Made by a program: the position numbers and the translations under genes
From: Vibrio sinensis
Lineage (GTDB): Bacteria > Pseudomonadota > Gammaproteobacteria > Enterobacterales > Vibrionaceae
Direction: 5' to 3'
Assembly: GCF_003605645.1 (NCBI RefSeq)
Contig: NZ_QVMU01000023.1
Coordinates: forward strand, 88-64,087
DNA length: 64,000 bases
Notes under the pieces: generated by a model
Database searches by the model: none
What the model saw: only the letters and a program-made list of their open reading frames with translations
Told to the model about the DNA's origin: nothing
Part shown: one piece after another, positions 57,743-64,000 of the stretch
How positions within the stretch are numbered: the first letter of the stretch is position 1
How the letters are laid out: each line of letters opens with the position of its first letter

Positions 57743-59326
57743 TTATTCCACGTCGTCGTTAAAGAAACGAGCGTCCATTTCTTTGAGTCCTGGAGAAACG
57801 ATTGGAGCAAACGGTAGTAGATCTAGAATGTCTTTTTGTAGATCCACACCTGGTGCAATCTCAGTCAAGATCATGCCATCGCGGTTACGTTCAAATACAC
57901 AACGCTCAGTCACGTAGATAGTCACGCCACCTTCTTCTGCACGGAAGTCACCACTTGCTGAGATTTCATCCACTTTCTCAACAAATTTAGGGTAGATACC
58001 TTCTTGGTGAATCGTTAGTTTGCCATTTGCGATGTCAGTTTTTAGACCACCACCAGAGAATGGGAAACAGAACACGGCTTTCTTTGCACTTGCCGTTAAG
58101 TTAACAAAGCCACCTACACCGATAATCTTGTCACCAGCACGACTTACGTTAACGTTACCAGAGCCATCAACCTGCATCGCGCCAACGAAAGTGATATCCA
58201 ACATACCACTGTCATATAGGTCAAACTGACTCGCTGTGTCTTGACACATTTCAGGGTTCAGTACCGCTCCAAATGACAAACCACCGACTGGTGTACCACC
58301 AATCAAACCAGCTTCGATTGTTAGGTACATATTGGTCGACATACCGATTTCTTTTGCTGCGCCTGGAACTAATTCAGGAACACCGATACCTAGGTTAACA
58401 ACAGCGCCATCACGTAGCTCCATCGCGGCACGACGAGCAATGACTTTATGAAGTAGTTCACGTGGTTTTTTACCACTGCCTGATGTTAGTTGAGCGATTG
58501 TCTCGTGTTTCTTCTCGATATCTGCTTTCGACATGATGAACTCGCCAGTGTAAGCCGGTTCATATTTTTCGATCATGGTTTGCATTTGCTCGCCATCAAC
58601 CACCACGGCATCAATAATTGCCGCAGGTAGCTTCACGCTACGTGGGTGAGAAGCTGTTGCCGATACACGTTCAACCTGAACAATAACTTTACCGCCATTC
58701 GCTTTTGCAGCCATTGCTGTGCTGTATGGGTCTAGGTAGAAAGCTTCATGTTCAAAAGAGATATTGCCGTTTACGTCGACTGTTGTGCCACGAATGATAG
58801 CAACATCCACTTTTGGTGCTTTGTAGAATAGGAACTCTTCACCGTTGATTTCCATCAGTTCAGCTAGTGTGTCAGTTGAACGTTCATTCAGTGCGCCACG
58901 GCTATTGCGTGGGTCAACGAATGTTTTAAGACCGACTTTAGTCAACACACCAGGTTGCTTGGCCGCCGCTGCACGGAACGTATGGCTAATAGGACCATAT
59001 GGTAAGTTGTACGCTTCAATTTTGTTTTCAGCCGCCAGTTTTTTAAGACCAAGCATTTTAATAAAGTGAGAAGCAACAACGCGACGAACCATACCCTCAT
59101 GAGAGATTGCATCAATTAGACGACCTTCCTGAGACTCACCTAGGCCAGCACCAAAGTAATAGCTCAAATCACGTGGCTGACCTTCTTCAAGAAATTTTTG
59201 ACCAAGAGCAATCGCAACTGTCTCTGGGAAACATAGAGAACCGAAACCGTTAATTGCCACACAATCACCTGATTTGATTAGGTTAATTGCTTCTTTCACA
59301 TCCATAATTTTATTGTGTAGAGACAT
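57743..59326 (-). CDS. Family I acyl-CoA:carboxylate CoA-transferase (Pct/YdiF-like)
   Basis: This enzyme moves CoA between acyl-CoA and short carboxylic acids such as acetate, propionate, acrylate or crotonate through a glutamyl-CoA intermediate. The 527-residue chain is a fusion of alpha and beta halves (about 1-280 and 285-527). The likely catalytic Glu is residue 338 in YLTIEAGLIGG, and VNLGIGVPELV starts the beta half. The substrate is unknown. It is 51 bp downstream of an acyl-CoA dehydrogenase gene on the same strand, so it probably activates the substrate of that enzyme. Confidence 0.9.
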   Translation of the reverse strand: MSLHNKIMDVKEAINLIKSGDCVAINGFGSLCFPETVAIALGQKFLEEGQPRDLSYYFGAGLGESQEGRLIDAISHEGMVRRVVASHFIKMLGLKKLAAENKIEAYNLPYGPISHTFRAAAAKQPGVLTKVGLKTFVDPRNSRGALNERSTDTLAELMEINGEEFLFYKAPKVDVAIIRGTTVDVNGNISFEHEAFYLDPYSTAMAAKANGGKVIVQVERVSATASHPRSVKLPAAIIDAVVVDGEQMQTMIEKYEPAYTGEFIMSKADIEKKHETIAQLTSGSGKKPRELLHKVIARRAAMELRDGAVVNLGIGVPELVPGAAKEIGMSTNMYLTIEAGLIGGTPVGGLSFGAVLNPEMCQDTASQFDLYDSGMLDITFVGAMQVDGSGNVNVSRAGDKIIGVGGFVNLTASAKKAVFCFPFSGGGLKTDIANGKLTIHQEGIYPKFVEKVDEISASGDFRAEEGGVTIYVTERCVFERNRDGMILTEIAPGVDLQKDILDLLPFAPIVSPGLKEMDARFFNDDVE

Positions 59327-59377
59327 ACTGGAATTCCTATAAATTATTTGAATACTTTAAATAAACTTTTGCTTAAA

Positions 59378-60526
59378 TTATCGGCGAGGTAGGTATTGAC
59401 GAGCGATACCGCGACCAACCACAATTTTTTGAATTTCTGATGTGCCATCAACGATTTGCAGCATCTTAGCGACAGCCATTGACTTGGCGATCGGTGCGTC
59501 TTTCATGAAGCCTTCTGCACCAAATAACTGGGCACATTTCACCGTTACTTCCATTGCTACATCTGTAGCAAACAGCTTGTTCATCGCAGCAATCGTTGCA
59601 ACTGGCTCTCCGCTGTCCATAACCGCAGCTGTTTTGTAAAGTAGGCAACGAGCAGCTTCGATTTTGGTGTTCATTTCAGCCAACTGCCATTGAATGCCTT
59701 GGTTGGTTAAAATTGGTTTACCAAATGATTCACGCTGACCAAGATATTCAGCCACCGAATCTACCGCTTGTTGAGCTACACCAATCGCAATAGCTGGTGT
59801 AAACACACGTGCAACATCAATCGCTTTTAATGCTTCTTTAAAACCATTCGCTGATAACAAGTTTGTTTTTGGTACCGTACAGTTATCAAACTCCAAACTT
59901 CCGACAATGATGCCGTTGCCAATCATGCGTTCACGGTTTGCGATATAACGTAAGCCCGGAGTCCCTTTCTCAACAAACAGCATGATCATGTTCTGGCTGT
60001 CTTTGCCGTCTTTCACCATGACATTGAAGTAATCCGCATCTTGTGCATTGGTGATCCAATCTTTTTGTCCGTGAATGTGGTAAACATCACCATCCAGTTC
60101 TGCATAAGCATTCGTTGCGGATGGATCGCAACCTGATGCATTCTCAGTGAGTACGAATGCCGTTGTTTTATTGCCATTAGCAAGGTCTGGTACGACTTTT
60201 AAAATCTCAGGGTCGATATCTTCATAGAAAGTGGCAATTTCCATATTGATATTGTTTTGCAGCTGAAGCAGGAAAGACATAATGCCGCTGCCATACGCTA
60301 GCCCTTCATATACCAAAGACATTTGGAGGTAGTTGTAGCTATGACCCCCCATCTCTTTCGGAATACCTAACCCGTAAAAACCTTGCTCTGCCATTTCTTT
60401 CATTTTGGCTTTTAGCAGCTCGCGATCATTCTCGAGTTGGGAAGCAAATGGAGCCAAACATTCCACACTATATGCTTTCGCTTTTTCAAAAATCGCTTGA
60501 TGCTGTTGATCGATTAAGAAGTTCAT
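59378..60526 (-). CDS. Acyl-CoA dehydrogenase-fold flavoprotein with atypical catalytic site
   Basis: This 382-residue member of the acyl-CoA dehydrogenase family would oxidise or, in reverse, reduce an acyl-CoA using FAD. N-terminal helices, a middle beta domain (FVLTENASGCDPSATNAYAEL, HGQKDWITNAQDADYF) and the C-terminal helices (ESFGKPILTNQGIQWQLAEM, LFGAEGFMKDAPIAKSMAVAKM) are all present. The usual catalytic motif YEGTSE reads VDGTSE, with Asp360 in place of Glu. The alternative Glu site of the isovaleryl-type enzymes reads IDVAR with Ala. No etfAB genes lie nearby. It sits between the MFS carrier and the CoA-transferase genes. Confidence 0.88.
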   Translation of the reverse strand: MNFLIDQQHQAIFEKAKAYSVECLAPFASQLENDRELLKAKMKEMAEQGFYGLGIPKEMGGHSYNYLQMSLVYEGLAYGSGIMSFLLQLQNNINMEIATFYEDIDPEILKVVPDLANGNKTTAFVLTENASGCDPSATNAYAELDGDVYHIHGQKDWITNAQDADYFNVMVKDGKDSQNMIMLFVEKGTPGLRYIANRERMIGNGIIVGSLEFDNCTVPKTNLLSANGFKEALKAIDVARVFTPAIAIGVAQQAVDSVAEYLGQRESFGKPILTNQGIQWQLAEMNTKIEAARCLLYKTAAVMDSGEPVATIAAMNKLFATDVAMEVTVKCAQLFGAEGFMKDAPIAKSMAVAKMLQIVDGTSEIQKIVVGRGIARQYLPRR

Positions 60527-60565
60527 TTCACACCTTTTAAATTGAATTTTTTGATATTGGGCTAA

Positions 60566-61816
60566 TTAAGCTGGTTTATTTTCGAGCGTAATATCCGCTT
60601 CTTCTGCTTTTTTCTGTTCTGCTTTCCAACCAGTTTCCGAAAGGAACATAGTCAACACGGCAAAGAACGCTGGGGTAATACAAGTTAGAGATAACGCAGT
60701 TTCAAGGCCATATTGGGTACCTAGCCAACCCGTTGCTGCGCCGCCAGCTGCACCACCTAAGCCTACTAATGAGAAGATAAAGCCTGTTCCCATTGATACT
60801 GCACGTGGTGACATGTCTGTTTTATAAAGAGTGGTAAAAGCCAGTGGAACGAAGTTGTATGCGGCATAGCCAGCAATAAAGGTTGCAATAGAGAGCAGTG
60901 GTACACTCGCTGTTAGCATTAAGCTGTAGTAAGCAATTGGTAGTACAACACCTGATGCAACGATAAGCGGTTTATCATAGCCCCACTTCTGAGCCATTAT
61001 TGGTGATACTAGACAAGCAATTGCAGAACCAATCGGTAGGAATCCAAGTACCATACCTGCTTGACCAATCGATAAGTCCAAGCTTTCTACTGCGTATGTA
61101 GGCCAGAATGTGTATACCGCAATCCAAGTCAGCGATGTCATTGGCCATGCAAGTGCAAGAATCCATGTGTTCTTGTAAGTCAGTGCTTCTTTTAATGGTT
61201 GAAGTACGGGTACTTTCTCATAATTGGTTTGTGACTCACCTTTGTCTTTCGCTACGACTAACCAAGCAACAGCTAAAATAAGAGAGAAGAAACCCATCAC
61301 TATCATGACTTCACGCCAACCCGTCATCATTGCTAGGAACATTGGGAACGCTGCTGTACCAAGCATTTGACCAGCTGGTCCAGTAAACATTTCTACGCCA
61401 TTGACAGAACCCATTTTTTCTTTTGGTACCCATTGGATCTTAAAGACCACAAGGACAGAAACGATACCCGCAGCAACCCCCATTACGAACAAACGACCAA
61501 CAAACAACATTGTTACGTTCGTAGCGAAACCTTGAAGTAGCATACCGAGACCAAGGATAACGAAGATGGCAAACAGTACTGTTTTAGGTTTACCTTTACT
61601 AATAAAGCAAATAATAGGAATCGTAAGTAATCCTTTACCTACCCAGGCAATCGCACTAAGTAAGCCGGCCGTTTCTAAATCAAATCCAATATCATTTCGC
61701 ATGTCAGGCAAAATGACACCAAAGGCGAAGTTGGAGAGGTTAGCGACCATAAAGGCAAGCCATGCGATCCACACAATAGCCCAACCCCTTGCAGGAATTT
61801 TTTCATTTTGATTCAT
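60566..61816 (-). CDS. Major facilitator superfamily transporter
   Basis: This inner-membrane carrier of 416 residues has about 12 hydrophobic segments. The N-terminus is RGWAIVWIAWLAFMVANLSN and a charged central loop (VAKDKGESQTNYEKVP, about 195-210) separates two six-helix halves. The C-terminal tail is hydrophilic and rich in Glu/Lys. Substrate is unknown. Its operon partners (acyl-CoA dehydrogenase, CoA-transferase) suggest an organic acid. It is divergent from the nitroreductase across an interval with repeated operator-like sites. Confidence 0.88.
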   Translation of the reverse strand: MNQNEKIPARGWAIVWIAWLAFMVANLSNFAFGVILPDMRNDIGFDLETAGLLSAIAWVGKGLLTIPIICFISKGKPKTVLFAIFVILGLGMLLQGFATNVTMLFVGRLFVMGVAAGIVSVLVVFKIQWVPKEKMGSVNGVEMFTGPAGQMLGTAAFPMFLAMMTGWREVMIVMGFFSLILAVAWLVVAKDKGESQTNYEKVPVLQPLKEALTYKNTWILALAWPMTSLTWIAVYTFWPTYAVESLDLSIGQAGMVLGFLPIGSAIACLVSPIMAQKWGYDKPLIVASGVVLPIAYYSLMLTASVPLLSIATFIAGYAAYNFVPLAFTTLYKTDMSPRAVSMGTGFIFSLVGLGGAAGGAATGWLGTQYGLETALSLTCITPAFFAVLTMFLSETGWKAEQKKAEEADITLENKPA

Positions 61817-61932
61817 TGCTATATACCTTTCATTTCTAATGTAGGACAGATGACTGAATCATTATGGAAAACCAAAATTAACAGTAGAAATAAATCAAAA
61901 TGGAATTTCAATAATTGACTAATGACCCAAAA

Positions 61933-61946
61933 TGTCATTTTGACCA
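61933..61946 (+). promoter_or_regulatory. Operator-like site, copy 1
   Basis: TGTCATTTTGACCA differs from one side of the perfect copy at 62006-62020 by loss of one G. It lies on the MFS side of the interval, where it could overlap that promoter. Confidence 0.5.
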
Positions 61947-62005
61947 TTTTTAAACGCTAATTATTTGTGATCATTCCCCGTTTAGTACCTATTCCATATT
62001 AAAAA

Positions 62006-62020
62006 TGGTCATTTTGACCA
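62006..62020 (+). promoter_or_regulatory. Operator-like site, copy 2 (perfect palindrome)
   Basis: TGGTCATTTTGACCA is a perfect palindrome of arms TGGTCA and TGACCA around TTT. It lies in the middle of the interval between the MFS and nitroreductase genes. Confidence 0.6.
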
Positions 62021-62035
62021 AAAGACAAATAAAAA

Positions 62036-62053
62036 CGTTTCAATTATGAAACG
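62036..62053 (+). promoter_or_regulatory. Palindrome CGTTTCA-N4-TGAAACG
   Basis: A perfect 18-bp palindrome, CGTTTCA around ATTA and TGAAACG, lies between copies 2 and 3 of the TCATTTTGACC element. It may be a second type of operator. Confidence 0.45.
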
Positions 62054-62066
62054 CTAAAAAAACATT

Positions 62067-62077
62067 TCATTTTGACC
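62067..62077 (+). promoter_or_regulatory. Operator-like site, copy 3
   Basis: TCATTTTGACC, identical to the core of copies 1 and 2. It lies 61 bp upstream of the nitroreductase start, at a position where it would overlap the -35 region. Confidence 0.5.
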
Positions 62078-62137
62078 GTGTCAACTTGATACATTGGCCC
62101 CGTAAAGTTAATTCAATTTGAAATTTAGGAAGAATCA

Positions 62138-62821
62138 ATGAAACGTTTTAGCGATGTCGTAAATTACCGCCGCGCAGTGCGCAAATATGATTCTGAGTAT
62201 GCGTTTGACCATGACGTCGTCACTCAGGCACTAGAACTGGCAACCTTAGCTCCCAATAGCTCAAATATGCAATTATGGGAATTCCATCGAGTAAGAAGCC
62301 CAGAAATGCTGGAGAAAATGAAAGCATGTTGCCTTGGTCAAAATGCAGCAAAATCAGCAAATGAACTGATTGTATTTGTAACAGCACCACAAAAATGGCG
62401 TGATCGTGCGGATATGAATGCGAAAGTAATTCGTGATGCTTTTGCTAGTAAACCAAACACTCCAGAACACGTATTTGCTTACTATGAGAAAGATATGCCG
62501 TTCCTTTATGGTGGTGTAGATCTAATTGAATACAAAGGGTTAGATGGGGAGAAAGGCCAGGAACTACGTAAAAATGATGTGCGGGTCATTTTGAACAAGA
62601 GTGCAGCTCTCGCAGCAATGACGTTTATGTACGCACTAGCAGAAGCTGACTACGATAGCTGTCCAATGGAGGGTTTTGAAGAGGGTGCAATCAAGTCATT
62701 ATTGAATCTACCTGAAGAATCAGAAGTTTGTATGGTTGTAAGTTGTGGTAAACGTCGACCTGAGGGGGTATATGGCCCTCGTTTACGCGTTGACCTTAGT
62801 GATGTAGTCATCGAACACTAA
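62138..62821 (+). CDS. Nitroreductase-family flavoprotein
   Basis: This FMN enzyme of the nitroreductase superfamily has 227 residues and the family's N-terminal phosphate-binding motif NYRRAVRKYDSE. LAPNSSNMQLWEFHRV follows, and the C-terminal flavin segment is VCMVVSCGKRRPEGVYGPRLRV. The substrate could be a nitro compound, a quinone, an enone or another activated double bond. The start has AGGAAG upstream. It is divergent from the MFS-acyl-CoA dehydrogenase-CoA-transferase operon and shares its operator region, so it probably belongs to the same pathway. Confidence 0.9.
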   Translation: MKRFSDVVNYRRAVRKYDSEYAFDHDVVTQALELATLAPNSSNMQLWEFHRVRSPEMLEKMKACCLGQNAAKSANELIVFVTAPQKWRDRADMNAKVIRDAFASKPNTPEHVFAYYEKDMPFLYGGVDLIEYKGLDGEKGQELRKNDVRVILNKSAALAAMTFMYALAEADYDSCPMEGFEEGAIKSLLNLPEESEVCMVVSCGKRRPEGVYGPRLRVDLSDVVIEH

Positions 62822-63165
62822 TCATTATAGATGGTGTATTAATCAATACATAGCTAACTGACAGACAATAATTTACCACATAAAACTGTCTTCAATACGC
62901 GCCTAGGGAATTACATAATTTTATTCAATCTAGGCGTTTAATCTTCACTAAGTAATTATTAAAAATCAAAACTACCTGTGGCACGTATTATTCCAACTTC
63001 ATGAGCATTACCATTTAATAAATTAATTTATCAAAACTCATCCATTGATAGATTAAATATCAACTTCTATACGTCAGCTTAACAAAAACAAATAACACTC
63101 ATGTTCTAAAAATAAACTGAATGCGATTTGTTTTTATATCCAATCATTTGTAGAGTTTATTTGAT
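62822..63165. other. Intergenic region after the nitroreductase
   Basis: 344 bp without a gene. It holds a terminator-like hairpin (62900-62942). To the right it is very AT-rich sequence with no motif I can name. It must include the promoter of the EamA-type gene. Confidence 0.5.
62900..62942 (+). terminator. Probable terminator after the nitroreductase gene
   Basis: CGCCTAG (62900-62906) pairs with CTAGGCG (62930-62936), with an inner GAAT/ATTC pairing. It is followed by TTTAAT, about 80 bp past the stop. Confidence 0.5.
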
Positions 63166-64000
63166 ATGCATAAACATCATGCCACGCAAGGCGCTAGCTG
63201 GATGTTAGCAGCCGGCTTGTCTTTTGCTATGGTGAACAGCTTGGCACAATGGCTCAGCATTCATTATGGCTTACCATCTACTACTATCGCTTTAGTCCAA
63301 TATACCATTGCCCTCATTGCTATCTTACCTTACCTAAAGACCCTCGGGATTCGCCATTCCTTAAAAACCAAAACATTAGGTCTACATATATTCAGGGTAT
63401 TTTTGTCGGTGATCGGTATCCAGCTTTGGTTGTGGGCGCTGGCATATCCCATTCCAATTTGGCAAGGCATAGCTCTTCTAATGACTTCACCTTTATTTGC
63501 CACCATTGGATCAGGACTATTACTAAAAGAACATGTGGGTACTGCACGTTGGGGCGCAACTATTGCGGGTTTTATTGGCGCCATGATCATTTTAGAACCT
63601 TGGGCAGACAGCTTTACTTGGGCAACCATGCTACCGGTTGGCGCTGCTTTTTTCTGGGCTTGCTACTCTCTAATGGTAAAAAAACTCTCAAGCTCTGACT
63701 CCCCCTCAACTATGGTCATTTACCTACTTATTTTAATCACGCCTTTTAATATTTTACTTGCCTTACCGGAATGGGAGATGCCATCAGGATCAACCGTCTG
63801 GTTACTGTTAATCACAGCAGGCATTACCACTGCTCTCGCACAATGGGCGATCGTAAAAGCTTATTCCGTGGCAGATGCTTCATTTATACAACCATTTGAT
63901 CATGCCAAGCTGCCACTTAATGTATTAGCGGGTTGGATGATGTTTGGTTGGGTTCCACCGGGACGTTTGTGGTTAGGGGCAATGATTATCATTGTTTCAG
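63166..64000 (+). CDS. EamA/DMT-family transporter (partial, cut by window end)
   Basis: The frame opens MHKHHATQGASWMLAAGLSF and stays open to the end of the window (278 residues seen). It shows about nine to ten hydrophobic segments. A repeat of the EamA type (about 10-140 and 155-278) is visible, with typical pieces LMTSPLFATIGSGLLLKEHVG and VADASFIQPFDHAKLPLNVLAGW. Members export or import small metabolites; the substrate is unknown. Only the last helix and C-terminus should be missing. It is not evidently linked to the nitroreductase. Confidence 0.85.
   Translation, partial: MHKHHATQGASWMLAAGLSFAMVNSLAQWLSIHYGLPSTTIALVQYTIALIAILPYLKTLGIRHSLKTKTLGLHIFRVFLSVIGIQLWLWALAYPIPIWQGIALLMTSPLFATIGSGLLLKEHVGTARWGATIAGFIGAMIILEPWADSFTWATMLPVGAAFFWACYSLMVKKLSSSDSPSTMVIYLLILITPFNILLALPEWEMPSGSTVWLLLITAGITTALAQWAIVKAYSVADASFIQPFDHAKLPLNVLAGWMMFGWVPPGRLWLGAMIIIVS

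Larger units (their letters stand above)
61817..62137. other. Divergent MFS / nitroreductase regulatory region
   Basis: 321 bp, AT-rich, no gene. It contains three copies of TCATTTTGACC (listed separately), an 18-bp palindrome, and a repeated word AAACGCTAA. The regulator that would bind here is not encoded in the window near these genes. Confidence 0.6.

Noticed and set aside
57625..57810. Minus-strand 61-codon frame overlapping the end of the CoA-transferase gene
   Set aside because: It starts inside the CoA-transferase, crosses its terminator and has no ribosome site; its end overlaps the better-supported 60-residue ORF.
63249..63698. Plus-strand open frame of 149 codons near the right end
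   Set aside because: It is in another frame of the EamA-type transporter gene, whose own frame is open from 63166 to the window end and has clear membrane segments.
1..64000. CRISPR arrays, insertion sequences, integron sites or prophage genes
   Set aside because: No spaced direct-repeat array of CRISPR type, no transposase or integrase frame, and no phage structural genes were seen; the only direct-repeat array is the tRNA cluster.

Overview
This window is a piece of a Vibrio-type (Vibrionaceae) main chromosome. The evidence is the gene content and order: csrA-lysC-alaS-recA-pncC-mutS, the pilABCD-coaE-zapD-yacG block, ffh/rpsP-rimM-trmD-rplS, rpoS-nlpD-pcm-surE-truD-ispF-ispD-ftsB, tsaD/rpsU-yqeY-dnaG-rpoD, mtlA-mtlD-mtlR, and a bacteriohemerythrin-GGDEF protein. 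The protein sequences are also Vibrio-like. Species cannot be fixed from the sequence alone.

Layout. 1-1050: a minus-strand tRNA operon with four near-identical tRNA-Arg(ACG) and two tRNA-Ser(GCT) genes on duplicated spacers, driven by one strong promoter. 1057-10103: csrA, lysC, alaS, recA (with a LexA box inside its promoter), pncC and the divergent mutS; recX, usually found between recA and alaS, is absent. 10328-16405: type IV pilus genes pilABCD, then coaE, zapD and yacG. 16540-20115: rpsP-rimM-trmD-rplS and ffh on the minus strand. 20298-22475: a CcsA/YpjD-like membrane protein and a CorB/CNNM-type protein. 22638-28619: rpoS and the surE-ftsB cluster. 28808-32142: uppP, folK, folB, plsY and an alpha/beta hydrolase. 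32274-38230: tsaD and the macromolecular synthesis genes rpsU-yqeY-dnaG-rpoD, closed by tRNA-Ile2(CAU).

From about 38.3 kb the window becomes accessory. It holds an oxygen-linked diguanylate cyclase, an orphan TRAP binding protein, and the mannitol PTS operon with CRP sites and a probable MtlS-type antisense RNA. Next is a formaldehyde module: glutathione-dependent formaldehyde dehydrogenase, Gfa, a group III iron alcohol dehydrogenase and a LysR regulator. Two promoters of this module share a 33-bp element (27 of 33 identical). Then come a glycerol/dihydroxyacetone module (gldA, fused dhaKL, two tandem DhaR-like regulators with decayed ATPase motifs) and a cluster I cannot match to a known pathway.

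That last cluster has a CoA-transferase, an acyl-CoA dehydrogenase with Asp where the catalytic Glu is expected, an MFS carrier and a divergent nitroreductase. The carrier-nitroreductase interval carries three copies of a TCATTTTGACC element, one of them a perfect 15-bp palindrome. This is the best candidate in the window for an undescribed catabolic or reductive system. The window ends inside an EamA-type transporter gene.

Most housekeeping calls are firm. Regulatory sites, hairpins and small-RNA candidates were found by eye and are less certain.
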